DNA from: Alphaproteobacteria bacterium
GTDB taxonomy: Bacteria > Pseudomonadota > Alphaproteobacteria > Sphingomonadales > Emcibacteraceae
Length of the DNA stretch: 64,000 nucleotides
Assembly (NCBI GenBank): GCA_030428615.1
Contig: JAUIDN010000014.1
Coordinates: forward strand, 1 to 64,000
Reading direction: 5' to 3'
Shown: positions 42,944 through 52,610 of the stretch, piece after piece
Layout of the letters: each line of letters begins with the position of its first letter
Numbering within the stretch: the stretch's first letter is position 1
The notes under the pieces: generated by a model
Told to the model about the DNA's origin: nothing
What the model saw: only the letters and a program-made list of their open reading frames with translations
Databases searched by the model: none
Translations under genes and position numbers: made by a program

Positions 42944-44776
42944 TTAGATCGCTCGGATCTGATGGAAAAACTCTTCGATGTCTTTTTTCAATGTCTCTGA
43001 AATACGTCCCATTTCTGATGACGCTTTGAGTACATCCTGACCGGCATTTCCGGTTTCGTCTGCCTCATTAGCAACCAGAGAAATATTGTTCGAAATATCA
43101 GCTGTACCGACGGCAACCTGCTGAATGTTTTCCGAAATCTCAGATGTAGCACGTGTCTGTTCTGTGACAGCGTTAGCAATCGTAGTTGTCGATTCATTGC
43201 TTTCGTTGATGACGCTTTGAATTGCCTTAATGCTATTCACTGTGTCTTCGGTGAGCGCCTGCATTTCCGCAATATGATTTGCGATTTCTTCGGTCGCATT
43301 ACCTGTCTGACCAGCAAGAGCTTTTACTTCGTTTGCCACAACGGCAAAACCTTTACCCGCTTCGCCGGCGCGGGCGCTTTCTATCGTCGCGTTAAGCGCA
43401 AGAAGGTTAGTCTGGCTTGCTATGTCGTTGATAAGGTCGATCACTTCATTAATTCGGCCAGCGGATTGTGCAAGCTTATTAATTGCGTCGTTACTGTGTT
43501 CCGCTTCTTTCAAGCTACGTTCAGCAATGGCATTTGCACTTTCAACCTGTCTGTTAATCTCACCAACAGAAGCGCTAAGTTCTTCTGCAGATGCCGCTAC
43601 GGTCTGGATGTTATTGGCAGTTTGTTCCGACGCGCTCGCCACATCAGAAGAGCGTGTTTTGGTGCTGTCTGATATGATAACCATCTGGTTTGCTGTAGCT
43701 TCTAGCTGTGTTGATGATGACGCGAGGGAACTAAGAACTTCTGAAACCTTGCCGTCAAAGTGCTGAACAAGATCATCAATTTTCTGTGCACGCTCTTCTG
43801 CCCTTTGGCGACTTTCTTCCGCTTTACTTGCTTCTTCTCTTTCACGCTCTGCTTCTGCTTCTCTTTCTTCTGCTTCATGCTTGATGCGCTCTTCTTCGGC
43901 ACGTTTATTTTCAGCAGCGAGATGCTCGCTTTCAAGGGCAGCCTTACGTAAATCTTCGATGGCATTAGAGAATTGGCCAAGCTCGTCCTTACGGGTTTTG
44001 CCCCGTACTTCCTGAGTGTAGTCGCCTGTTGCAATGACAGCGACTGCATCACGTAGAATGCCAAGAGGTATTGATATACTTTGAAGTACGAGAACGGCGA
44101 CAACGGCTACCACAACAACCATGACACTGCAGAAAACAAATAGCAACAATTCGGAAGTTGAACGCGTGTTATCAAGAACCCCGGTTGCCTCCACAAGGTT
44201 GCTTGTAGCTTTTTCGCTGAATATATTAAAATGCGGAACCATGCTTTCATAAATACTGTTAAGTTCGGCCATTAATGTTTTCAGTGATGCCTCGTATTCA
44301 GGTGTCATGCCGCCATCTGCTTCGATATCATCATATAAATCTGTAATCTCGAAAAATTTGATAATATAATTTTCAATTAGCACATTTACTGTATCTGATG
44401 AAGTTATAACGGTTTTGTCATCAGTATATCCAGCTATTTCCTCTATATAAAGTTTGAGATTATCGGCGTGACTTTCAAATGAATCAATGTGTGTCGCATC
44501 TTTTACAAGGAAATAATCTTTTTCAGAACGCAACATTTCCAATGCTTCGCTTTTTATATCAGCAGCAACCATACTGAAGTCTGAACTTCTTGTATATTCA
44601 TCCTGCCCTGATTTTAGCTGCATTAATGTCATGTAGCCAGTTGCCCCAACGACAATGGTTCCAAGTAGCGATATCACTGACAACGCTATTATTTTATTTG
44701 AGATACTTACATTCTTGAACAAATGTGTCCCTAATAATTTGTCCAAAAGCCCTTTGGGCTTTAACGCACTAATCAC
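42944..44776 (-). CDS. Methyl-accepting chemotaxis protein
   Basis: A GTG at 44776 is well placed after GAAGGAG; a TTG at 44782 would be too close. The protein is about 610 residues: first membrane helix (about 30-48), periplasmic helical sensor, second helix (about 205-230), HAMP ([21 protein letters not shown]), a long Glu/Arg coiled coil, and the signalling domain with the conserved hairpin tip [37 protein letters not shown] (spread over 37 residues). It senses an unknown ligand and controls CheA. No che genes are nearby. Confidence 0.9.
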   Translation of the reverse strand: MISALKPKGLLDKLLGTHLFKNVSISNKIIALSVISLLGTIVVGATGYMTLMQLKSGQDEYTRSSDFSMVAADIKSEALEMLRSEKDYFLVKDATHIDSFESHADNLKLYIEEIAGYTDDKTVITSSDTVNVLIENYIIKFFEITDLYDDIEADGGMTPEYEASLKTLMAELNSIYESMVPHFNIFSEKATSNLVEATGVLDNTRSTSELLLFVFCSVMVVVVAVVAVLVLQSISIPLGILRDAVAVIATGDYTQEVRGKTRKDELGQFSNAIEDLRKAALESEHLAAENKRAEEERIKHEAEEREAEAEREREEASKAEESRQRAEERAQKIDDLVQHFDGKVSEVLSSLASSSTQLEATANQMVIISDSTKTRSSDVASASEQTANNIQTVAASAEELSASVGEINRQVESANAIAERSLKEAEHSNDAINKLAQSAGRINEVIDLINDIASQTNLLALNATIESARAGEAGKGFAVVANEVKALAGQTGNATEEIANHIAEMQALTEDTVNSIKAIQSVINESNESTTTIANAVTEQTRATSEISENIQQVAVGTADISNNISLVANEADETGNAGQDVLKASSEMGRISETLKKDIEEFFHQIRAI

Positions 44777-44782
44777 AATCAA

Positions 44783-45155
44783 ACTCCTTCAAATTAATCT
44801 CAAGGTTAAATTTATTTTTCATTCATTATTCTCAATAAGCTAAAGATGTTAACTTTTAGTGAACAGATCACGCATAGCGGGTATTTAGCTAAAATTTTAT
44901 TCTCTTATTCAAATAAGTTGTATTTGAAGATGTATTTTACAAAGTATGCATGACTCAGTTTTGGCTTTTGACGGTCCATTGAATATTTTTGACGCACGCA
45001 AAACTCATATTAATAGCAATTGAATATTGACTATGCCGGTGTTCACCAAATTTACTGTTTATAAATCAGAATGTAGGATAATGTTGGATTATAGAAATCT
45101 TTTAAGTCATATAAATAAAATAATAACTGCGGGAAGCTATAACAGTTAAGAAAAA
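44783..45155. other. Divergent intergenic region
   Basis: This 373-bp AT-rich stretch separates the chemoreceptor and the histidine kinase, transcribed away from each other, and must hold both promoters. I see no clear repeat, hairpin or small gene. Confidence 0.5.
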
Positions 45156-47432
45156 ATGATTAGTACCATTTCAGAGAAAATGCGAAATAATAATTGGCTA
45201 CTGCTACCCGTGGTGACATTATCTTATCTTGGGCTTGCTAAAATATCTTTTTATTTTGCAGAAGGTGGGGGTCTTGCAGCAATGATCTGGCCGGGGGCAG
45301 CGGTAGCGCTCGCTTTTATCCTTTTTTTTGGGTACCGTGTACTTCCAGCAATTTATATAGGAACGTTGCTTGCAGCGATCATCAATCCCGATTTTCTGGT
45401 AACCACACCTTTAGATGTTATAAATTCCCCTCATATTTTTCTCGTGGCGGCGGGCGGCACTACACAGGCCTTTGTCACAGCATGGATTTTAAGAAGATTG
45501 AATCTATTGGAACATGATTTTATAAACCCTGCCAAAATTTCATTATTTTATTTTATCGCTGGGCCACTTTGTTGTCTGATCAGTGCTACCATCGCAACAT
45601 TGACATTTTATTTTTTTGGTATGAGTAGCTTCATAAATCTTCTTGACGAATGGGTGATTTGGTGGGTCGCCGACAGTTGTTCCGTAATCATTTTCATTTC
45701 GCTGATTTTTGCGATCATTAAATTCGATAAAAAGCGTAAAAATATTATTATAACATTCGCTTCAGCAGGATTGTGTGTTGCTCTGATGATATCCTTTATT
45801 GGGCAAAATTGGGAAAATGAAAGAATTGACCTTATTTTCGAACAAAAGGTCAATGCGGCCATCGATATTTTAAACCAATTCACCTCTTCACACATTGCAC
45901 TTGCGACCAATGTTAAAGGATTTAAGAGATTTCACCCAAATCTGACAAAAGAAGATTTTTCATTGTTTGCTGGGTCAAACTTAACACAATATACAAATGT
46001 TAAATCGCTCTCTTGGATTGAAAAGGTATCTCACACAAACAAAGTAAGTTACGAGGAAGAATTAAAGCGCATCCATGGGAATGATAATATTGAGCTTTGG
46101 GCGATGACGCCAGACATGACCGCCATACCCCCGGCGAAAGCAGAATCCTATACAGTCGTCAAATATGTTGAACCCTATGACTTATATAAGATTGCCATCG
46201 GCTTCGTTACCAACGCCGATTTAAACAGAACTTCGGCGATTAATGATGCAGAGAATACAGGTGACCTTGTCATGACGGCTCCTGTTATTCTGTTAACGGC
46301 CCCTGACGCACCAACAGCAGCGACAATTTATCAGGCTCATTTCAAGGATGACCGTCTTGAAGGGTTCACCGCATTCATCATCCAAATTGATAGCATGGTT
46401 CAATCGATACTGGGTTCCAATTCTGAGAGTAATTTTTACATTGAACTTTATGATAAGGAATATGGACAGGATCTTACGTTTCGTTCTTTCGATGATAGTA
46501 AGGTGGATATAAATGATTTGGCCACTACCTCCGTCGAATTTCCCATACTTAACAGAACCTGGGTTATTAAATTCATCCGGACCCCGGCGTTTATTGACGG
46601 TAATAAAACATCGCAGCCATTGTTCATTGGCATCGCCGGCATGTTATTTGCCGCAATGGTTACGGTTTCTATTGTTATACTTTCAGGGCAAAGACTTTAT
46701 CTTGAAAAACTGGTCGCACAACGAACGGAAGAACTTGAAAAAGCAAACGAGGCAAAATCAGAATTTATGGCTAATATGAGCCACGATCTGAGAACACCAC
46801 TAAATGCAATAATCGGCTTCTCCGAAATTATGAAGCAGGAAATGTACGGCAAAATAGGCGATAAAAAATACCGCGAATATATACTGGATATTAATGAATC
46901 AAGTGAATATCTTCTTTCATTGATTAATGACATCCTCGATTTTTCAGCTATAGACGCCAATAAGAGAGCTATTGAGAAAGAACATCTGGACCCAATTTCC
47001 TTAGTTAGGGATTGTTTTAGGTCATTAAATCCGTTGATCGAAAATAAGCAATTAGTTACTGAAATAAATCTTAATCCAGATTTTCCGGACATTTTTGCAG
47101 ATCAGAGGGCAATGAAGCAGGTATTTATCAATCTTCTTTCAAACTCCATAAAATTTACTCCCGATGGGGGGAACATTACAGTACATGGGCAAGTTACAAG
47201 AAATCATATACTCCTTATCGTAACGGACACCGGCGAGGGGATCGAGGAAGAAAATATCGAAAAAATATTGGACCCTTTCACCCGTGTGGAAAATCATCCT
47301 CACCTTAGCCAGGAGGGTACAGGGCTTGGCCTAGCGATTGTCAATGCTTTAGTTAAACTTCATAATGGAACAGTTTCAATTAAAAGTAGACTTCATGAAG
47401 GAACCGAAGTTACCATAAAAATTCCGCGATAA
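45156..47432 (+). CDS. MASE1-CHASE sensor histidine kinase
   Basis: The 758-residue protein has a MASE1 membrane sensor (about 15-205, with YFAEGGGLAAMIWPGAAVALA and WVIWWVADSCSVIIF), a CHASE periplasmic domain (about 220-430), another membrane helix, then a HisKA domain (FMANMSHDLRTPLNAIIGFSEIM, phospho-His in SHDLRTP) and an HATPase domain (N box NLLSNSIKFTP, G box VTDTGEGI, GTGLGLAIVNAL). No receiver domain is attached and no regulator gene is adjacent. The signal is unknown. Confidence 0.88.
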   Translation: MISTISEKMRNNNWLLLPVVTLSYLGLAKISFYFAEGGGLAAMIWPGAAVALAFILFFGYRVLPAIYIGTLLAAIINPDFLVTTPLDVINSPHIFLVAAGGTTQAFVTAWILRRLNLLEHDFINPAKISLFYFIAGPLCCLISATIATLTFYFFGMSSFINLLDEWVIWWVADSCSVIIFISLIFAIIKFDKKRKNIIITFASAGLCVALMISFIGQNWENERIDLIFEQKVNAAIDILNQFTSSHIALATNVKGFKRFHPNLTKEDFSLFAGSNLTQYTNVKSLSWIEKVSHTNKVSYEEELKRIHGNDNIELWAMTPDMTAIPPAKAESYTVVKYVEPYDLYKIAIGFVTNADLNRTSAINDAENTGDLVMTAPVILLTAPDAPTAATIYQAHFKDDRLEGFTAFIIQIDSMVQSILGSNSESNFYIELYDKEYGQDLTFRSFDDSKVDINDLATTSVEFPILNRTWVIKFIRTPAFIDGNKTSQPLFIGIAGMLFAAMVTVSIVILSGQRLYLEKLVAQRTEELEKANEAKSEFMANMSHDLRTPLNAIIGFSEIMKQEMYGKIGDKKYREYILDINESSEYLLSLINDILDFSAIDANKRAIEKEHLDPISLVRDCFRSLNPLIENKQLVTEINLNPDFPDIFADQRAMKQVFINLLSNSIKFTPDGGNITVHGQVTRNHILLIVTDTGEGIEEENIEKILDPFTRVENHPHLSQEGTGLGLAIVNALVKLHNGTVSIKSRLHEGTEVTIKIPR

Positions 47433-47542
47433 AACGCTCAGTTTTTAGTTTTCCTACGTATAATGAATACTCACGAGCTTGTGATTTGATTTTATGTTTT
47501 GATTATACATAATGCGTCAAAAAAGGGGTATCAAAAGGTATT

Positions 47543-48127
47543 ATGCGTATAAAGGATTCGGGCAGAAAGTACGGAACAATAACCATATTGTTTCACTGGG
47601 TTACGGCTATTGTAATGATTGGGATGTTTATTCTGGGCTATTGGATGAGAACATTGGACTATTATAGTCCGTATTATCAATCGGCGCCAAGAATACACGA
47701 AAGCATAGGGCTTCTTATGTTTGTTTTCGTACCATTATTTTTGTTTTGGCGTCTGGGAAATAGAAACCCGGATGACAGCCATTTAAAAGATTATGAACGG
47801 TTGACAGCGGGCATAGTGAAAAAGTTGCTTTATCTATTAATGCTCATGTTGCTGGTATCAGGATATCTTTTATCCACAATCGGTGATACCCCGGTACAGT
47901 TATTTAATTGGTTCACCATACCTGCATTTATCACTATTGATGAAAGCAAGCTATTAGTCGGAAAGATACATGAATATTTTGCTTATATTTTAATGCTGTT
48001 TGCCGCTATACACGGGGCCGCCGCACTCAAACATCATTTTATCGATAAGGACGACACTTTGGCGCGAATGTTGCCAAATTTAAACCCCAAAGACATTCAG
48101 GAAACAACTAAAAAGGAAGATAAATGA
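47543..48127 (+). CDS. Cytochrome b561-family protein
   Basis: The 194-residue protein has four membrane helices with heme-ligand histidines in ILFHWVTA, PRIHESIGLLMF, KIHEYFAYILM and AIHGAAALKHHF. This is the bacterial cytochrome b561 fold that moves electrons through the inner membrane, for example to quinones or superoxide. Its stop overlaps the ATG of the YceI gene by 4 bases (48124-48127), a common cybB-yceI pairing. Confidence 0.88.
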   Translation: MRIKDSGRKYGTITILFHWVTAIVMIGMFILGYWMRTLDYYSPYYQSAPRIHESIGLLMFVFVPLFLFWRLGNRNPDDSHLKDYERLTAGIVKKLLYLLMLMLLVSGYLLSTIGDTPVQLFNWFTIPAFITIDESKLLVGKIHEYFAYILMLFAAIHGAAALKHHFIDKDDTLARMLPNLNPKDIQETTKKEDK

Positions 48128-48687
48128 AAAAAATACTAATTGCAGCACTAATGTTGGTCACCTCTGCCACTTTGACAACAGCAACTGCCGCAGATTACTT
48201 GATTGATACAGAAGGAATGCATGCCTCGATTAATTTTCGCGTGAAACATGTCGGCATCAGTTGGCTCACCGGTCGTTTTGACAAATTCGATGGAAACTAT
48301 ACATTCGATGAAAATAATCCCGCAGCATCAAAAGTTGTTGTCAATATCGATGTACGTAGTGTGAACACAAATCACGCCGCACGCGACAAACATATAAGCG
48401 AAGCAGAATATCTTAACGTTGAAGAAAACCCAACTGCGCGTTTTGAGAGCACTTCAATCGATATTCAGGATGATGACACCGGTATTATTCACGGAAATCT
48501 TACTCTTAACGGGATTACCAAACCTGTTGATCTTATGGCCAATTTTGTTGGCTCCGGGGATGATCCATGGGGCGGCTATAGATCGGCCTTTGAAGCGACA
48601 GCGACTTTAAACCCTAGCGATTTCAACTTCGAATTTAATTATGGCGAAGTATATCTCGACCTATATGTCGAAGGAATTCGCCAATAG
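48124..48687 (+). CDS. YceI-family periplasmic protein
   Basis: The 187-residue protein has a signal peptide (ending TATA), then YLIDTEGMHASINFRVKHVGISWLTGRFDKFDG, GDLTL-like HGNLTLNGITKPVDL and GGYRSAFEATATLNPSDF (shown in short pieces). YceI proteins form a lipocalin-like barrel that binds isoprenoid lipids such as ubiquinone precursors. Coupling to cytochrome b561 suggests periplasmic quinone or redox work. Confidence 0.88.
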   Translation: MKKILIAALMLVTSATLTTATAADYLIDTEGMHASINFRVKHVGISWLTGRFDKFDGNYTFDENNPAASKVVVNIDVRSVNTNHAARDKHISEAEYLNVEENPTARFESTSIDIQDDDTGIIHGNLTLNGITKPVDLMANFVGSGDDPWGGYRSAFEATATLNPSDFNFEFNYGEVYLDLYVEGIRQ

Positions 48688-48710
48688 TAATTATCTGATA
48701 TCGAGATGAA

Positions 48711-48740
48711 ACAGCGCTTTGATCAGGCGCTGTTTTTTTT
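48711..48740 (+). terminator. Intrinsic terminator
   Basis: ACAGCGC (48711-48717) pairs with GCGCTGT (48727-48733), followed by eight T in all. It ends the b561-YceI operon and overlaps the last codons of the convergent aminotransferase. Confidence 0.82.
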
Positions 48741-49850
48741 CAAATAATGGTAAAAAACATCAAGCATCTCATCCATATTACTACGGCCAAACCCGATCCG
48801 GAAATGGTCTTGCGGCGTGGACCGAAGTTCTGAATTATAAATTCGCGGCGGTAATATGAGAATCCCAGTCTCTTCCAGCAAATCTTCGCAAAACCGGTTG
48901 GCTGTTTTGGGACCAAGGTATCTGGGATAGGCAACCGCTCCGCCGTCTGGGCGTTTCCATTGGAAAAGTTCGGGAAATTCACTGAAAAATTTATCAAGTT
49001 TAAGTGCGTTTTTATTCAGTAACTTTACATTTTTCTCAAGTATTTTATCCCTGTTTTTCAAAGCGATGAGCGCAAGCATTTCACTGGGGGCACTGCTGCA
49101 TATTGTCAGAAAATGCTTATATCTTTCCATAGCAGAAAGCACCTCTCTGTCTTGACTGGCGACCCATCCGATGCGAAGTCCCGGAAGACCATAAGCTTTC
49201 GACATGACATTTAACGATAATCCCTTTTCGTATATATCTGCGATCTGGGGGATCCGTTTACCTGGATCTATTTCGATGCCACGATATACTTCGTCACTGA
49301 AAATATAAATGTCGAATTCGCGGGCCAGTTTTACTAGCTTTTCCTGATCCTCTGCGGAAATGATTTTACCGGTCGGATTATTTGGGAAATTAATAGAGAT
49401 AAGTTTCGTATTCGGCCTGAGCGCACCTGTGATCTTATCAATTTCCAGATTCCAGTCATTTTCTGCATCAAGTGGAATTCCTGTTACATCACATATACTT
49501 AAAGGGATTGTTTCAGCCGCTTGGTAATTCGGAACAATGACGATGACATGATCATCGGGTTCGAGCATCGATTTCATCGCCGTGTAAATTCCTTCCTCTG
49601 CGCCGGAAAAAACAAGAATGTCTTCATTGCTAAGTTTGTTATATGTAGCAGCAATTTCGGTTCTTAAGGCTGGAAGTCCCCAGGTTTGCGTATATCCAAG
49701 CCAAAGGTTTTCGAACGTCTCACGGTCTTCCGGGCTTGCCATTCCAAGAAGATCTTTCATAGACATACTTTCCATATCGGAAGCAGTAAGATGATATTTC
49801 GCTTTAAATTCCCATTGCGAAAAAAATATTTCCAGTTCAAAATTGCGCAT
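48723..49850 (-). CDS. PLP-dependent class I/II aminotransferase
   Basis: The 375-residue protein has the fold-type I pattern: VFSGAEEGIYTAMKSML, FPNNPTGKIIS (cofactor ring contact), FSDEVYRGIE and the Schiff-base lysine in MSKAYGLPGLRIGW. The substrate is not clear; some relatives act on arginine-derived or aromatic substrates. The gene stands alone between two convergent or divergent units. Confidence 0.83.
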   Translation of the reverse strand: MRNFELEIFFSQWEFKAKYHLTASDMESMSMKDLLGMASPEDRETFENLWLGYTQTWGLPALRTEIAATYNKLSNEDILVFSGAEEGIYTAMKSMLEPDDHVIVIVPNYQAAETIPLSICDVTGIPLDAENDWNLEIDKITGALRPNTKLISINFPNNPTGKIISAEDQEKLVKLAREFDIYIFSDEVYRGIEIDPGKRIPQIADIYEKGLSLNVMSKAYGLPGLRIGWVASQDREVLSAMERYKHFLTICSSAPSEMLALIALKNRDKILEKNVKLLNKNALKLDKFFSEFPELFQWKRPDGGAVAYPRYLGPKTANRFCEDLLEETGILILPPRIYNSELRSTPQDHFRIGFGRSNMDEMLDVFYHYLKKNSA

Positions 49851-50047
49851 TCACGTCACTCGAAAATTGATTTACGTATTTTAATTAGCACGGTTTTTGC
49901 AAATATCAAACGCTCAGTGATCAAACACCTATCCATTTATGCTTGACTTCCACAATTAAAAGGCGCATCAGAGCAACGTTACAGGGTCATTAAACGTAAT
50001 GACCACAATTCCGCCTAGCAGCCGTGACCAGTAACGATCACGTGTAT

Positions 50048-50115
50048 CCTTTAAAATTAAAAGGCTAAGTGCATTCGCGGAAAATTATGCCTCTAAGGAG
50101 GCCAACCGCGAAGGA
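50048..50115 (+). promoter_or_regulatory. Folded 5' leader of rhlE
   Basis: Three stems lie just before the start: CCTTT/AAAGG (50048-50064), an outer TTCGCGG (50074-50080) with CCGCGAA (50106-50112), and inside it GCCTC (50089-50093) with GAGGC (50098-50102). The outer 3' arm overlaps the ribosome site GAAGGA (50110-50115), and the inner stem holds another AAGGAGG. Translation control by folding is inferred. Confidence 0.5.
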
Positions 50116-50121
50116 ACTAAC

Positions 50122-51774
50122 ATGACGCAACAAGTTGCGCCGGAAGAAACACCATTTGACTTTGACAAGTTTGGTTTTGAAAAAGCAATTATCAGGTCCA
50201 TAAAAAACGAAGGCTTCAGTACCCCTACACCTATACAGGATATGGCAATACCATTTGTTATGGCTGGTACCGATCTCATGGGTATTGCTCAAACCGGCAG
50301 TGGAAAGACGGCTGCGTTCAGCCTTCCTGCTATTAATAAACTTATTCATGATTACCGGAAACCGGATCCAAATCATCCCAGAGTGCTGATCCTCGCGCCG
50401 ACACGTGAACTCGTAATACAAATAGGTAAGTTTATTGATCAGTTTTCCCGTGGCACCTCGGTCCGAAGTCTCGTTGTTGCGGGCGGCCAAAGTTACCAAC
50501 CGCAAATCAGAAAGTTAAAACATGGGGTTGATATTCTTATTTCCACACCTGGAAGACTGATTGACCATATGGGCAGCGGCAACGTAAAGCTCGAACATTG
50601 TCACACTTTTATCCTTGATGAAGCTGACAGGATGCTTGATATGGGTTTCATCGATGATGTCAAGGAAGTAAGAAAAACACTTACAGATGATCATCAGACT
50701 GTAATGTTTTCAGCAACAATGAATAGTAAGGTTCGCAAGCTTTCAGGCGAGCTACTTCGCAATCCTGAGTATGTAGAGCAGGAACGAAAAACCGTTGTTG
50801 CCGACACCATCACTCATAAATTAATGAATGTAAGACGTAAGAATAAAACAGAGTTGCTTATTTCGCTTCTCAAAAATGAGCCAATTGAAAAGGCGTTAGT
50901 CTTTGCCCGCACCAAAATGGGGGCGGACCGGCTTTGTAAGGAGCTTACGCAAGCGTTCGCAGATACCCCCATCCGTATCGATGCAATTCACGGCGATAAA
51001 AAGCAACGTACCCGCGAGAAAATCCTTCTTAACTTCCGAAAAGGGCGCACAAAGGTTCTCGTTGCCACTGATGTTGCGGCGCGTGGTATTGACGTCGATG
51101 GCATCAGCCATGTAATAAATTACGAGCTTCCGATTGAAGCTGAAAATTATGTTCACCGTGTTGGACGCACGGGGCGCGCGGGTGAGACGGGGATTGCCAT
51201 TTCGTTTTGTGATCCCAGCGACATGCGCCTCTTAAAAGACATCGAAAAACTCATTAAAATAAAAGTGGAAATTGATGAAGAGCATCAATATCACTTCGAG
51301 CAAAGTGAAACCCATGATGTTAATAAAGGGCGTGTAAGACGAAAACCCCGAAATCAAAACCGGTTTGAAAAAAGTCGTGGGCGAAAAACGGCTAACGAAA
51401 ACAGACGTCCAAAGCAACCTCAAGACGAACCAGTTGGCAAAAAACAGAAACATGTTAATAAAAGAGAAGAAAACAAAGCAAATAAATCTCTAAAGCCCGC
51501 AAAGTCAAATCGGTATGACCCGCTTGATAGCAGTTTTGGTTTTGATGAGGATCCTGTGTTACAAAAATTACGCGGCAAGGCGAGTAAGCGCAAACAAAAG
51601 TCAGAAAATGAAACTGAAACCGGGCCGCAAAAACAAACGCAAAATGAACGAAAAGAAAAGAAACGTAAAACACCCAAAGCACGTATCACGCTTCGTGGAA
51701 AGCCAAAACAAACAGGCGGCCACAAAGCCTTTTCCCCAAAACCCAAGCGTGCAAACAGGCAGGGAACAAAATAG
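50122..51774 (+). CDS. rhlE: DEAD-box RNA helicase, RhlE type
   Basis: The 550-residue protein has all helicase motifs: Q motif (GFSTPTPIQ), QTGSGKT, PTRELV, TPGRL, DEAD in ILDEADRMLDMGF, SAT, and HRVGRTGRAG. The core of about 385 residues is followed by a 160-residue Lys/Arg/Gln-rich tail that likely binds RNA. RhlE-type helicases act in ribosome assembly and RNA decay and are often cold-induced. The folded leader at 50048-50115 fits such control. Confidence 0.92.
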   Translation: MTQQVAPEETPFDFDKFGFEKAIIRSIKNEGFSTPTPIQDMAIPFVMAGTDLMGIAQTGSGKTAAFSLPAINKLIHDYRKPDPNHPRVLILAPTRELVIQIGKFIDQFSRGTSVRSLVVAGGQSYQPQIRKLKHGVDILISTPGRLIDHMGSGNVKLEHCHTFILDEADRMLDMGFIDDVKEVRKTLTDDHQTVMFSATMNSKVRKLSGELLRNPEYVEQERKTVVADTITHKLMNVRRKNKTELLISLLKNEPIEKALVFARTKMGADRLCKELTQAFADTPIRIDAIHGDKKQRTREKILLNFRKGRTKVLVATDVAARGIDVDGISHVINYELPIEAENYVHRVGRTGRAGETGIAISFCDPSDMRLLKDIEKLIKIKVEIDEEHQYHFEQSETHDVNKGRVRRKPRNQNRFEKSRGRKTANENRRPKQPQDEPVGKKQKHVNKREENKANKSLKPAKSNRYDPLDSSFGFDEDPVLQKLRGKASKRKQKSENETETGPQKQTQNERKEKKRKTPKARITLRGKPKQTGGHKAFSPKPKRANRQGTK

Positions 51775-51842
51775 CATAAGTCATTGATATATACTTTATC
51801 CTTGTGGTATCATAAGCTAGTACGACATCTGATTGAGGAATA

Positions 51843-52538
51843 ATGAGCAATCTAGTAAAAATTGCCGCGCTACTCGCATTGGTTTATGTTTCTTGGAATT
51901 TCCTAAATCACAAAAGCTTTGATGAGGGGGTTCTTGCTTTTCGCGAAGGTGATTATGAAACTGCATTCGAAGTCTTTTCCCGTGAAGCCGAAAATGGCAA
52001 TAGAGAAGCTCAATATAGTATAGGACACATGTATAAAAATGCCTTGTCCGTTGAACAAAACTTCACAGAAGCCTTAAAATGGTACACGCTCGCTGCAGAA
52101 AAGGGACATCCCATTGCCCAAAATGATCTTGGAACGATGTATCGCAATGGAGAAGGAACCCCGGTTGATTATGAAAATGCTATGACATTGTATTTAAAAT
52201 CATCAGATCAAGATTATTACGGTGCCCAGTTTAATATCGGGCAGATGTTTTACCGGGGAGAAGGGGTCGAGCAGGATTATGAACAAGCGCTCAACTGGTA
52301 TCTGCTTGCCGCGGCCCAAGGCATGCCCATAGCACAACGTAACCTTGGGGTAATGTATAGAATGGGTCAAGGAGTTCCTGCTAACGACGTTTACGCATAT
52401 ATGTGGCTTTATATTGCTTCACAACGAGGAGATCAAATTTCCGCCGGACTTCTCGCAGAATATGAACCGTCTATGGCCATTACAGAAACAAGAGAAGCGC
52501 GCGTTCTCGCGGATAGGTGGTTAAGTAACAACAACTAA
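51843..52538 (+). CDS. Membrane-anchored SEL1-repeat protein
   Basis: The 231-residue protein has a short hydrophobic leader (LVKIAALLALVYVSWNFL), probably an uncleaved anchor. Four SEL1 repeats follow (AQYSIGHMYKNALSVEQN, AQNDLGTMYRNGEGTPVD, AQFNIGQMFYRGEGVEQD, AQRNLGVMYRMGQGVPAN). It has the AYMWLYIASQRGD segment and an ARVLADRWL end. It is the first of three consecutive SEL1 genes (51843-54865), 69 bases after rhlE. Confidence 0.82.
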   Translation: MSNLVKIAALLALVYVSWNFLNHKSFDEGVLAFREGDYETAFEVFSREAENGNREAQYSIGHMYKNALSVEQNFTEALKWYTLAAEKGHPIAQNDLGTMYRNGEGTPVDYENAMTLYLKSSDQDYYGAQFNIGQMFYRGEGVEQDYEQALNWYLLAAAQGMPIAQRNLGVMYRMGQGVPANDVYAYMWLYIASQRGDQISAGLLAEYEPSMAITETREARVLADRWLSNNN

Positions 52539-52610
52539 GCTTTGCAAAATCCCGGAAAATGTGACAAAATAGCTCTATTGTTTGTGTTTATAGTAATGTG
52601 AGTAGGGAAT

